A DNA stretch of 64,000 bases from Flavobacterium praedii (GCF_026810365.1 NZ_CP113948.1:696001-760000); one strand, 5' to 3'; positions 54,166 to 62,284 are shown, numbered from the stretch's first letter. Made by a program: numbers and translations. The notes: generated from the sequence alone by a model not told the origin.

Positions 54166-54299
54166 GATAGCGGATTTGCAATCCGTGCCCACAAAGTATA
54201 TAGACACTGGATATTGATAAAAGATTAAATTATTTTAAAAGTAGAAAAAGAAGTTGGGTTTTAGAATAGGAACGGGCACGGATTGCAAATCCGCCTATC
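54166..54299. repeat. Inverted repeat with CGGATTTGCAATCCG arms, copy 1
   Basis: Left arm 54166-54190, right arm 54274-54299, near-perfect complements (GATAGCGGATTTGCAATCCG and on). Each arm is itself palindromic. A degenerate relative is at 57831-57945. Confidence 0.75.
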
Positions 54300-54390
54300 G
54301 TTGCGGTAATATATCCGCGTCATCGGGTAGTATATCATCAAGTAGGTCCACATTCTAAGAGAAAAATGAATTGCTTTTTCGATTTAGTAA

Positions 54391-54420
54391 CTGAGATCCC
54401 TCGTTCCTCGGGATGACAAT
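54391..54420. repeat. Short hairpin repeat (CTGAGATCCCTCGTTCCTCG type)
   Basis: ATCCC pairs with GGGAT. I recall this sequence type as a recurrent intergenic repeat in Bacteroidota; copy number here is one. Confidence 0.45.
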
Positions 54421-54600
54421 ATTGGGCTTAGATATTGCATGAGATCACTGGTTTCTATGAATCACTGCATATTTGCGAGGAATGAAATTACTATTTGTAA
54501 GAAGAATAGGTGTTAAATAGTTGTTAATTATCAAATATAAGAATAGTAATGTAAGAATTTTTTTTAAATTCAATTATTATTAACAAATAACCAACATTTT

Positions 54601-55095
54601 ATGTCTAAATTGATTACTACCATTGCGTCACCGGCAGTATTGACTGCTTTTACAACCGCTGTTAATACAGCATTAACTCCTTTGAATCCCTTTAAAATTA
54701 ATTTGACCGATGAGGAAAAAAAAGGAACGCGTTCTATGGCGGAAGGCAGGGAAGGGTATGCCCGTTTAATCTCTAGAATTGCCAATCAATTTCCCAATTC
54801 ATTGAGCCGTGCCGATGTTCCCTCAGAACTAGCCAATCTTTTAGATTATTACAATAATCTAGAAGCTAACAAAATGGCACTAATGCAGGCAATGGAAACT
54901 ATTGAAGAAATTCAGTTGGGCGCTGCAACTGATGTAATGACTTTGGTAGATCGTTACGCTATAAACTTGCAGGTATCTCGAGGAAATGAAGGTTCACTTG
55001 ACCTTGCCATGGGCGAAGTAGACCAATGGAACAAGCGTTATGCCAATAAAAAGGAAGAGCCTAAAGTTCCTGTAACTCCAGAAGAGCTAAATTAA
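54601..55095 (+). CDS. Unknown 164-aa helical protein flanked by tandem arrays
   Basis: A 164-aa protein without signal peptide or membrane helix; mostly alpha-helical. Segments are FKINLTDEEKKGTRSMAEG, REGYARLISRIANQFPN and ALMQAMETIEEIQLGAATDV. No family recognised, although I have a feeling of similar proteins in Flavobacterium. Codon use is like its neighbours and it has its own terminator (55118), so it looks like a real gene. About 540 bp upstream is a ~21-bp array, and just downstream is a second, different ~21-bp array. Function unknown; a role tied to those arrays is only a hypothesis. Confidence 0.75.
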   Translation: MSKLITTIASPAVLTAFTTAVNTALTPLNPFKINLTDEEKKGTRSMAEGREGYARLISRIANQFPNSLSRADVPSELANLLDYYNNLEANKMALMQAMETIEEIQLGAATDVMTLVDRYAINLQVSRGNEGSLDLAMGEVDQWNKRYANKKEEPKVPVTPEELN

Positions 55096-55117
55096 GTACA
55101 AAACTTGATTCTAATTT

Positions 55118-55157
55118 TAAAAGCCAAGCTACCTAAAAAACAGCTTGGCTTTTTTTA
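55118..55157 (+). terminator. Terminator after the 164-aa gene
   Basis: AAAGCCAAGCT pairs with AGCTTGGCTTT followed by T-run. It isolates the gene from the array starting at 55182. Confidence 0.8.
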
Positions 55158-55181
55158 TGGAATGCTGCGCCATACTAATAG

Positions 55182-55500
55182 TAAGGCGCGCCTATCGATT
55201 TGGTAGGCGTCGCCTTTGTTTTTGATAGGCGCGCCTTCAATTTTAGTAGGCTCGCCTATGTTTTTGGTAGACGTCGCGTACAATTTTAATAGGCGCGCCT
55301 ATCGATTTGGTAGGCATCGCCTATGTTTTTGATAGGCTCGCCTCTTAATTGTTTAGGCGAGCCATAATATTGGGTAGGCACGCCTATGATTTTGATAGGC
55401 ACGCCTATGGTTTTGGTAGGCGTGCTTATGGTTTTTGTAGGTGCGCCTATAGATTTGATAGGCGTGCCAATAGTTTTGGTAGGCGCGCCTATGTATGTGG
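55182..55500 (+). repeat. 15-unit ~21-bp tandem array with AGGC-n-GCCT core
   Basis: Units start at 55182, 55204, 55226, 55247, 55268, 55290, 55311, 55333, 55354, 55375, 55396, 55417, 55438, 55459 and 55480 (21 or 22 bp). Consensus TAGGC-N2/3-GCCTATGNTTTTG. The loop of the core varies in sequence and length while the arms are largely kept. G/C-rich cores alternate with AT-rich spacers. Units are contiguous, so this is not CRISPR. Confidence 0.9.
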
Positions 55501-55525
55501 GAGTAGTAATTAGACTGTGTAAACT

Positions 55526-55560
55526 AAAAAAAGCAACCCGTTTGGGAGTTGCTTTTTGTT
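55526..55560 (+). terminator. Terminator just beyond the tandem array
   Basis: AAAAAGCAACCC pairs with GGG-GTTGCTTTTT followed by a short T-rich run. No CDS ends before it, so it may end a transcript from the array. Confidence 0.65.
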
Positions 55561-55714
55561 TTAGATTGAAAATACTTGGCTTGTGGGTTCGAGCAATAGG
55601 TGTCGCGCTGGGTAAATAACAATAAAGTATTTTTATATGAATTGTTGATAATTTAATTTATTAAGTAAGCCGTTGGTGAAATCAATTCTATAAATTTGAA
55701 AAAATTAAAAAAAT

Positions 55715-56827
55715 ATGGATTTTAGATTAGGTGAGTTGTTTTGTGGGCCAGGTGGAATAGCTATTGGGGCTAGAGATGCAGCATTCGAGCATAATGGTGA
55801 AATATATTCGATTTCTCACGAATGGGCTAATGATTATGAAAAAGATACTTGTGAAACTTATTCTAAAAATATTTGTCCAGAAAACGTAGGCTCAGTAATA
55901 TGTGAAGATGTTAGAAAACTTGATATAGATAATTTATCACAAATTGATGGTTTAGCTTTTGGTTTTCCTTGTAATGATTTTTCAATTGTTGGTGAACAAA
56001 AAGGCTTTGAAGGAAATTATGGACCACTTTATACTTATGGGATCAAAGCATTAAATAAATTCCAACCAAGTTGGTTTCTAGCTGAAAATGTTGGAGGATT
56101 GAGAAACTCAAATGATGGAAATGCTTTCCAGACCATTATTGATGAATTGACTGCCACAGGATATAATGTTGTTGCGAATCTTTATAAATTTGAAAATTAT
56201 GAAGTACCGCAAGCAAGACATAGAATTATCATTGTTGGTATTAGAAATGATTTAGGATTAACTTTTAAAGTTCCTATAATAAAAAACCCTAAAACTATTA
56301 CTTCTCGTGAAGCAATAGAAATACCTTCTATACCAACTAATGCTCCAAACAATGAACTCACAAGACAGTCAGAAAATGTAATTGAAAGATTAAAACATAT
56401 AAAACCAGGTCAAAATGCTTTTAATGCAACAATACCCGACCATTTAAAATTGAATGTAAAAGGTGCTCAAATAAGCCAAATCTATAAACGATTAGATCCA
56501 AATAAGCCTGCTTATACAGTAACTGGAAGTGGAGGTGGAGGCACTCACATTTACCATTGGGAAGAAAATCGAGCTCTTACAAATCGTGAAAGAGCTAGAC
56601 TGCAAACATTTCCTGATGATTTTGTGTTTTGTGGTTCTAAAGAAAGTGTCAGAAAACAAATCGGTATGGCGGTTCCACCCAAAGGAGTTAAATTAATTTT
56701 TGAATCTATTTTAAAAACTTTCGCTAGAATTCCTTATGATAGTGTTTTACCAAATATAGAAACAAGAAATAGAGATTTATTTGGTAAAATGGTTATGGAA
56801 CCAACTGAAGATTATATAACAAATTAA
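55715..56827 (+). CDS. Cytosine-5 DNA methyltransferase
   Basis: A 370-aa m5C methyltransferase. Motif I is GELFCGPGGIAIGA, motif IV is GFPCNDFS with the catalytic Cys86, motif VI is AENVGG (Glu124), motif VIII is QARHR (166-170) and motifs IX-X are in RALTNRERARLQTFPDDF and QIGMAVPP. Most such enzymes have PCQ in motif IV; this one has PCN. It methylates a cytosine in a site that is not known here. It is 6 bp upstream of the nuclease gene, forming a restriction-modification pair. The surrounding repeats suggest horizontal transfer. Confidence 0.93.
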   Translation: MDFRLGELFCGPGGIAIGARDAAFEHNGEIYSISHEWANDYEKDTCETYSKNICPENVGSVICEDVRKLDIDNLSQIDGLAFGFPCNDFSIVGEQKGFEGNYGPLYTYGIKALNKFQPSWFLAENVGGLRNSNDGNAFQTIIDELTATGYNVVANLYKFENYEVPQARHRIIIVGIRNDLGLTFKVPIIKNPKTITSREAIEIPSIPTNAPNNELTRQSENVIERLKHIKPGQNAFNATIPDHLKLNVKGAQISQIYKRLDPNKPAYTVTGSGGGGTHIYHWEENRALTNRERARLQTFPDDFVFCGSKESVRKQIGMAVPPKGVKLIFESILKTFARIPYDSVLPNIETRNRDLFGKMVMEPTEDYITN

Positions 56828-56833
56828 AGATTT

Positions 56834-57796
56834 ATGATAATAAATAATCTTTACCCAACAGCATTAATAAATCCTAAAGCCATTGCAAATAAACTGTATA
56901 TTGTCAGTGGATATGCGTCTGCAACTTTTGCAAGGAGACATATAGTTGAGTTATTAGCTATAAACAATGATTTTGAAATCAATCTTATAATTGGTATGCC
57001 AAATTCTAAAAGTGATCATCTAGCATTTGTTGCACTTCATAATGAGTTTGGAAATAATTTTAAAGGATATTATTATAGGAATTCAGCTCCTGTGCACTGT
57101 AAAGTTTATTCTTGGTATAATGATGATGAACCTTGCATTGGTTATACTGGTTCTGCAAACTATAGTCAATATGGTTTTTTTACTCATTTACAAGTCAATC
57201 AACTAAATCATGATGATCCAATTCAAATCAAAAGTCTTTTTGATGATTTACTGACTAGAAGTACATATATTCCAAATGAAACAATTGTTTTACCTTTATA
57301 TCATCGAACTCCTCACATAGGTAGCGTATTACCTAGTAAGATTCAATGGGAAATAGCTAACAAAAGGGTAAGAATTAGCTTCTTGGACAATAAAGGAATT
57401 CTACCAAAAGGATCTGGATTAAATTGGGGGCAACGACTCTCAAAAAATACTAATAAAATTACTGGTAAAATTACTTGGAGTCAGCGAGAGCCCAATCAAG
57501 CATATTTAAGTTTAAAACAAGACTCTAGAAAAGAAGGCTTCTTACCAGAAAAGGCATTTACTTTTTCTCTAATAACTGATGATGGTCACAGTTTTGACTG
57601 TGTTGTTGCTCAAGATGGTAGGAAAGCAATCCACTCTACAAAAGACAATAGTGAAATAGGAAAATATATCAGAAATAGAATTGGAGTGTCTTTAGGTTCT
57701 CCAGTAACTGTTGAAGATTTGGAAAGATATGGAAGGACAGATTATACCATTGAAAAAATAGATGATGAGACTTTTCTCCTAGATTTTTCAGTATAA
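56834..57796 (+). CDS. NgoFVII-type PLD-family restriction endonuclease
   Basis: A 320-aa nuclease. Residues 1-140 form a phospholipase-D-like domain with the HxK site PVHCKVYSW (His88, Lys90) and GYTGSANYS (106-109). Only one HxK is present, so the active enzyme is likely a dimer. The C-terminal half has strands with an RGAP-like feel and is likely the DNA-recognition part. NgoFVII itself cuts at GCSGC; whether this one does is unproven. It starts 6 bp after the methyltransferase, a usual layout of type II systems. Confidence 0.85.
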   Translation: MIINNLYPTALINPKAIANKLYIVSGYASATFARRHIVELLAINNDFEINLIIGMPNSKSDHLAFVALHNEFGNNFKGYYYRNSAPVHCKVYSWYNDDEPCIGYTGSANYSQYGFFTHLQVNQLNHDDPIQIKSLFDDLLTRSTYIPNETIVLPLYHRTPHIGSVLPSKIQWEIANKRVRISFLDNKGILPKGSGLNWGQRLSKNTNKITGKITWSQREPNQAYLSLKQDSRKEGFLPEKAFTFSLITDDGHSFDCVVAQDGRKAIHSTKDNSEIGKYIRNRIGVSLGSPVTVEDLERYGRTDYTIEKIDDETFLLDFSV

Positions 57797-57830
57797 TTCA
57801 TTCCAATCAAATATTTATTAAATCCCGATC

Positions 57831-57945
57831 GTGCGGATTTTCAATCCGTGTCCACACAGTACATATACAAAGTCAGAATAAAAAGAATAATAAAAAAAGG
57901 GGATTGATAATTGGAATTGGTACAGATTCAAAATCCCCGCTATCT
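57831..57945. repeat. Inverted repeat with CGGATTTTCAATCCG arm, copy 2
   Basis: Left arm 57831-57868, degenerate right arm 57912-57945. Same family as the repeat at 54166-54299, so the two flank the 164-aa gene plus the restriction-modification genes. Confidence 0.6.
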
Positions 57946-57980
57946 GGTCTTTTGGATTAGTTCTTTGAAAGATAAAAGTT

Positions 57981-58097
57981 CTCGCCTAGCCCCGATGGAA
58001 GGGAAAATCCTTTTTAATCTCGTTTTTTTGCGAGATTAAAAAGATTGGAAAGACAGCGGGAGTGAAGTTGATGAAAAACCAAATACTTCTGCTCCTA
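57981..58097 (+). ncRNA. Dispersed structured element, copy 4
   Basis: Starts CTCGCCTAGCCCCGATGGAA, hairpin ATCCTTTTTAATCTCG with CGAGATTAAAAAGATT, then GACAGCGGGAGTGAAGTTGA and ends ATACTTCTGCTCCTAA. It lies between the nuclease gene and the clpB 3' duplication. Confidence 0.6.
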
Positions 58098-58100
58098 AAA

Positions 58101-58133
58101 CAAAAAAAACACCAGCTTTTCGACTGGTGTTGT
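58101..58133 (-). terminator. Terminator hairpin in the clpB-end duplication
   Basis: CACCAG pairs with CTGGTG around TCGAAAAG, T-run on the minus strand. Same as the one after clpB; here it would end transcription from the KilA-N gene. Confidence 0.65.
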
Positions 58134-58286
58134 TGATGACCTTTGCCAAAGTTCAAAACTTTGGCAAAGGTTTTAGTACCCTATATTAGTGTACCAACTC
58201 ACTTTGATTTCTAAAAAAGAGTTCGCCATCAAAAGCATCGAGTAGGATGATGCTATCGGCATGTACTTTGCCAGCGAGGATTTCTT
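58104..58286 (-). pseudogene. Duplicated clpB 3' end (remnant)
   Basis: A 183-bp copy of 59261-59443 with about five mismatches and no indels (constant offset 1157). It contains the last ~101 bp of the clpB frame, its stop (58186-58188), and the terminator hairpin region. Sequence diverges abruptly left of 58104 and right of 58286. Not a functional gene. Confidence 0.9.
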
Positions 58287-58315
58287 GTGGGGGGATGAAA
58301 TAGAGTAGTATTATT

Positions 58316-59125
58316 TTAAATTCTTGATTTGTTTGTTGTTGACCAATGCTTCATTTGAGTGATTGCAATAGTGTTCAGTTGAATTAATCGCTCGGGTTGT
58401 GTTTGCCCTTGATGTATGAAAACGGCGTTTAGACTTTCTAAGTTAGATAACACCACCAATTGTTCAATTGTTGCAGTATCCCTGATGTTCCCTTCCAAAT
58501 CGGGATGTTCCTCAGGCCATTGTTTTGCTGTTGTGCCAAACAATGCCATATTGAGTAAATCGGCTTCGCTGGCATAAACAAAATTGATTTTGATTTTGTC
58601 AAGTTCCTTGGGAATGAGGTTTTGTTTTATAGCATCTGTATGAATGTGGTAATTTACTTTTGCCAGTGTACGTTGAAAACTCCATTCTAATTTTAGTCTG
58701 TCATTTTCATCGTCTTTTAAACGTTGGAATTCTTTGATGAGGTATATTTTAAATTCAGGGCTAATCCACATTCCAAACTCAAAAGCAATATCGGGGTGTG
58801 CATAAGTGCCTCCATATCTTCCAGTAGTTGCTTTCAATCCTATTGCATTGGTTTTTTCAACCCAATCTTTGACACTTAATTTATAACTATTCAATCCTGC
58901 TTGACTTTTAATTATGGCGAATTCGCCATAATTAAAATTAGGGTTATAGATGCTTTCCCAAATGCCAATGAATTCAACGGTGTTTCTATTTCTTAACCAA
59001 TCTGAAATAAAAAAATCACCATCTTTTGCTTTCAACATATCAGTAAGGGATATAAATTCAGAAGCTTTTTTTTGAATAATTGTAATTGCAGTTCCTTTAA
59101 CATTTATTGTTTTGCTTTTTGCCAT
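58316..59125 (-). CDS. KilA-N domain protein
   Basis: A 269-aa protein. Residues 1-115 form a KilA-N domain (GTAITIIQKKASEFISLTDM, SDWLRNRNTVEFIGIWE, TTGRYGGTYAHPDIAFEFGM), found in phage and large DNA virus proteins and thought to bind DNA. The C-terminal part is a helical Bacteroidota-specific region. It is located between two 183-bp copies of the clpB 3' end, so it was probably inserted there. No integrase is next to it. Direction is the same as clpB, and its own ATG lies about 135 bp from the right copy. Confidence 0.85.
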   Translation of the reverse strand: MAKSKTINVKGTAITIIQKKASEFISLTDMLKAKDGDFFISDWLRNRNTVEFIGIWESIYNPNFNYGEFAIIKSQAGLNSYKLSVKDWVEKTNAIGLKATTGRYGGTYAHPDIAFEFGMWISPEFKIYLIKEFQRLKDDENDRLKLEWSFQRTLAKVNYHIHTDAIKQNLIPKELDKIKINFVYASEADLLNMALFGTTAKQWPEEHPDLEGNIRDTATIEQLVVLSNLESLNAVFIHQGQTQPERLIQLNTIAITQMKHWSTTNKSRI

Positions 59126-59257
59126 AACTCATTTTTTTTGCAGTTTTTATTTAAAACAAAAGATTTTAATTTTTTTTGTTGTGATGTTGCAATGAAAAGT
59201 AAATGTACTAAAATTCTTCAATTATGTTTGGTGATTTGATTGATGTCTATGGTTTAA

Positions 59258-59290
59258 TTAAAAAAACACCAGCTTTTCGACTGGTGTTGT
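59258..59290 (-). terminator. Terminator after clpB
   Basis: CACCAG pairs with CTGGTG around TCGAAAAG, with a T-run on the minus strand. Confidence 0.75.
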
Positions 59291-59342
59291 TGATGACCTT
59301 TGCCAAAGTTCAAAACTTTGACAAAGGTTTTAGTAAGCTATA

Positions 59343-61946
59343 TTAGTGTACCAACTCACTTTGATTTCTAAAAACGAGTTCGCCATCAAAAGCATCGAGT
59401 AGGATGATGCTATCGGGATGTACTTTGCCAGCGAGGATTTCTTTGGAGAGCTGGTTGAGCACCTCTCTTTGTATCACTCTTTTTACGGGTCTTGCACCAA
59501 ATTGCGGATCATAGCCTTTCTCAGAAAGATGGGCGATGGCCTCGGGTGTTGCGTCCATGGTGATGCCTTGTTGGGCAAGCATTTTGGTAACGCTATTCAA
59601 TTGCAATCCTACAATTCTAGTAATATTGGCAGTGGTCAATGGCGTGAACATTACGATTTCGTCGATACGGTTGATGAACTCGGGACGCACGGTTTGTTTC
59701 AATAATCCGAGTACCTCGACTTTGGCGAGTTCGGTGGCGGCTTCGACACTTCCTTTCAGGTTCTCAAACTTATCCTGTATGATTTGGCTTCCCATGTTGG
59801 AAGTCATGATGATAATTGTGTTCTTGAAATCGGCCAAACGTCCTTTGTTGTCGGTCAAACGCCCTTCATCAAGCACTTGTAACAAAATATTGAAAGTGTC
59901 TGGATGGGCTTTTTCGATTTCATCCAACAAAATCACAGAATACGGTTTTCTACGCACGGCTTCGGTCAATTGTCCACCTTCGTCATAGCCCACGTATCCT
60001 GGAGGGGCACCGACCAATCGGCTTACGCTGTGGCGTTCTTGGTACTCGCTCATATCGATTCGTGTCATCGCGTTTTCATCGTCAAAGAGGTATTCGGCTA
60101 GTGCTTTGGCCAACTCGGTTTTTCCCACTCCTGTTGTTCCAAGGAAAAGGAAAGTTCCGACAGGTTTTTTCATATCCTGCAAACCGGCACGACTACGGCG
60201 CACGGCGTCACTCACGGCTTCGATGGCTTCTTCCTGACCAACCACACGTTTGTGCAGTTCTTCTTCCAGATGCAATAGTTTTTCGCGCTCGCCTTGCAAC
60301 ATTTTCATCACGGGAATTCCAGTCCATTTGGCCACTACTTCGGCAATGTCCTCTCGGGTTACTTCTTCTTTAATCAACGAAGTTCCCGATTGGTTTTCCT
60401 GTAATTGTTTGGTAAAAACGGCTAGTCGCTCTTGGGCTTCTTTGATTTTTCCATAACGAATTTCGGCTACTTTACCATAATCGCCCTCACGCTCGGCACG
60501 TTCGGCTTCGTATTTGAAGTCTTCAATTTCGGTTTTTACGATTTGAATGTTATCAACGACTTCTTTCTCAGATTTCCATTTGGCGTAAATCTCATTTCGT
60601 TCTTCTTTGAGATTGGCCAAATCCATTCCTAATATTTTGAGTTTGCTTTCGTCTTTTTCGCGTTTGATGGCTTCAATTTCGATTTCCAACTGCATTATTT
60701 TTCGATCCAAAACATCCAATTCCTCTGGTTTGGAGTTAATTTCCATTCGCAGTTTAGAAGCCGCTTCGTCCATCAAATCGATGGCTTTGTCCGGAAGGAA
60801 ACGATTGGTGATGTAACGTTGTGATAGCGTTACGGCAGCAATAATGGCGTCGTCCTTGATTTGTACTTTATGGTGTGTTTCGTATTTTTCCTTGATTCCT
60901 CTTAGAATCGAAATCGCACTTTCGGTATCGGGTTCTTCGATAATGATTTTTTGGAAACGGCGTTCGAGCGCTTTGTCTTTTTCGAAATATTTTTGGTATT
61001 CGTCTAAAGTCGTTGCACCGATAGCTCTCAATTCGCCACGAGCCAAAGCTGGTTTCAAGATATTGGCGGCATCCATAGCGCCTTCGCCACCGCCTGCACC
61101 TACAAGCGTGTGAATTTCGTCAATGAACAACACGATGTCTCCTTCGGCCGCGATGACTTCTTTAACTACTGATTTTAAACGTTCTTCGAATTCTCCTTTG
61201 TATTTGGCTCCCGCAATCAAAGCTCCCATATCTAAGGAGAATACGATTTTGTCTTTCAAATTGTCGGGTACATCACCATCTACAATTCGGTGTGCGAGAC
61301 CTTCGGCAATGGCGGTTTTACCCACTCCGGGTTCACCTACCAGCATCGGATTGTTTTTGGTTCGTCGGGTAAGGATTTGCAATACACGACGGATTTCTTC
61401 GTCACGGCCAATTACAGGATCTAGTTTTCCGGATCGAGCCAATTCGTTTAAGTTTTTGGCATATTTATTCAAAGCATTGTAGGTTTCTTCGGCAGAGGCA
61501 GAGGTTACTCGCTCGCCTTTGCGCAATTCTTCGATTGCTGCTTTTAGTCCTTTTCCGGTTACGCCTTGGTCTTTTAAGATTTGCGCCACTTTGCTTTTCG
61601 AATCGAAAATAGCGAGAATCAAATGTTCGACAGAAACGTATTCGTCATTCATTTTTTTTGCAATGATTTCGGCTTCATTCAATGCAGAATTAGCCGTTCT
61701 GGAAAGCTGAATTTCACCTCCGGATACTTTCGGAAAACTCTGGATGGTACTGTCTAGAATTTGTAAAAACAAAGGCACATTGACGTTTAGTTTTTTCAAA
61801 ATAAACGGAGCCACATTCTCATCTACTTCAAAAATAGCTTTGAAAATGTGTTCGTTCTCGATTTGCTGTTGACCCAAACTCTGAACCAGCTGCTGTGAAA
61901 GCTGTATGGCTTCCTGCGATTTAATGGTAAATTTATTAATGTTCAT
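59343..61946 (-). CDS. clpB: ATP-dependent chaperone ClpB
   Basis: An 867-aa AAA+ disaggregase that pulls aggregated proteins apart together with DnaK. It has the N-terminal repeat domain, AAA-1 with Walker A GEPGVGKT (about 202), the coiled-coil middle domain (about 405-530, [18 protein letters not shown]), AAA-2 with GTTGVGKT (about 605) and a C-terminal small domain. Length fits. The last ~101 bp are also present as a direct duplicate at 58186-58286. Its G+C content appears higher than that of flanking genes. A 19-unit heptamer array lies 20-150 bp upstream of its start. Confidence 0.95.
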   Translation of the reverse strand: MNINKFTIKSQEAIQLSQQLVQSLGQQQIENEHIFKAIFEVDENVAPFILKKLNVNVPLFLQILDSTIQSFPKVSGGEIQLSRTANSALNEAEIIAKKMNDEYVSVEHLILAIFDSKSKVAQILKDQGVTGKGLKAAIEELRKGERVTSASAEETYNALNKYAKNLNELARSGKLDPVIGRDEEIRRVLQILTRRTKNNPMLVGEPGVGKTAIAEGLAHRIVDGDVPDNLKDKIVFSLDMGALIAGAKYKGEFEERLKSVVKEVIAAEGDIVLFIDEIHTLVGAGGGEGAMDAANILKPALARGELRAIGATTLDEYQKYFEKDKALERRFQKIIIEEPDTESAISILRGIKEKYETHHKVQIKDDAIIAAVTLSQRYITNRFLPDKAIDLMDEAASKLRMEINSKPEELDVLDRKIMQLEIEIEAIKREKDESKLKILGMDLANLKEERNEIYAKWKSEKEVVDNIQIVKTEIEDFKYEAERAEREGDYGKVAEIRYGKIKEAQERLAVFTKQLQENQSGTSLIKEEVTREDIAEVVAKWTGIPVMKMLQGEREKLLHLEEELHKRVVGQEEAIEAVSDAVRRSRAGLQDMKKPVGTFLFLGTTGVGKTELAKALAEYLFDDENAMTRIDMSEYQERHSVSRLVGAPPGYVGYDEGGQLTEAVRRKPYSVILLDEIEKAHPDTFNILLQVLDEGRLTDNKGRLADFKNTIIIMTSNMGSQIIQDKFENLKGSVEAATELAKVEVLGLLKQTVRPEFINRIDEIVMFTPLTTANITRIVGLQLNSVTKMLAQQGITMDATPEAIAHLSEKGYDPQFGARPVKRVIQREVLNQLSKEILAGKVHPDSIILLDAFDGELVFRNQSELVH

Positions 61947-61965
61947 GTCTAAAGGTTTTATTTTA

Positions 61966-62098
61966 GTGAATAGTGAAAAGTGAATAGTGAAAAGTTAGTA
62001 GTTAATAGTGAAAAGTTAATAGTGAAAAGTTAATAGTGAAAAGTTAATAGTGAAAAGTTAATAGTGAAAAGTTAATAGTGAAAAGTTAATAATGAAAA
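61966..62098. repeat. 19-unit heptamer array upstream of clpB
   Basis: Alternating GTGAAAA and GTTAATA/GTGAATA heptamers, unbroken for 133 bp. It sits in the region where the clpB promoter should be; no clear TAnnTTTG lies between it and the start codon. Confidence 0.92.
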
Positions 62099-62227
62099 CT
62101 CAAGTTTATACTTATTGCTGATTATAAGTGAAATAATTACGTAAAATCTGCATAATTTTTTTTTGATGAATATTACTCTTTTTGTGTATTAGATGATGTG
62201 TATTCTTTTTTACTATCGGCTAATTAC

Positions 62228-62255
62228 TTTTCACGATTCACTTTTCACGATTCAC
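62228..62255. repeat. Inverted four-unit heptamer array
   Basis: On the minus strand this reads GTGAATC-GTGAAAA twice, the same family as 61966-62098 but inverted, with 130 bp between the two arrays. Confidence 0.8.
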
Positions 62256-62276
62256 TAAATCTTACTATTTAATAAC

Positions 62277-62284
62277 TAACTTTG
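62277..62284 (+). promoter_or_regulatory. -7 element TAACTTTG for ytxJ
   Basis: TAACTTTG matches TAnnTTTG about 110 bp before the ytxJ ATG at 62392. A -33 TTG is not seen. Confidence 0.35.

Larger units (their letters stand above)
53299..54600. other. 1.3-kb gene-free stretch packed with repeats
   Basis: Besides the tandem array and inverted repeats listed separately, it has AT-rich DNA and a faint C/G-tract repeat (near 53660: TTGAGAGGGGTTAGGGGAAT). No ORF of note and no promoter pair was found, except what may serve the 54601 gene. Confidence 0.6.

Noticed and set aside
55182..55500. CRISPR-like array
   Set aside because: Units follow one another with no unique spacers, differ from each other, and no cas genes are near.
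55386..55619. A 77-aa reading frame with V-L-V-G-A-P heptads
   Set aside because: The heptad arises because 21 bp is seven codons of the tandem array. The frame runs on through a terminator into unrelated sequence, so it is not taken as a gene.
54160..57950. Insertion sequence or transposon around the restriction-modification genes
   Set aside because: Repeats are present on both sides but no transposase or integrase frame is found, so only a repeat-flanked block is claimed.
59418..61710. Several plus-strand frames over clpB
   Set aside because: clpB is relatively GC-rich and gives long antisense frames; none shows a recognisable protein.
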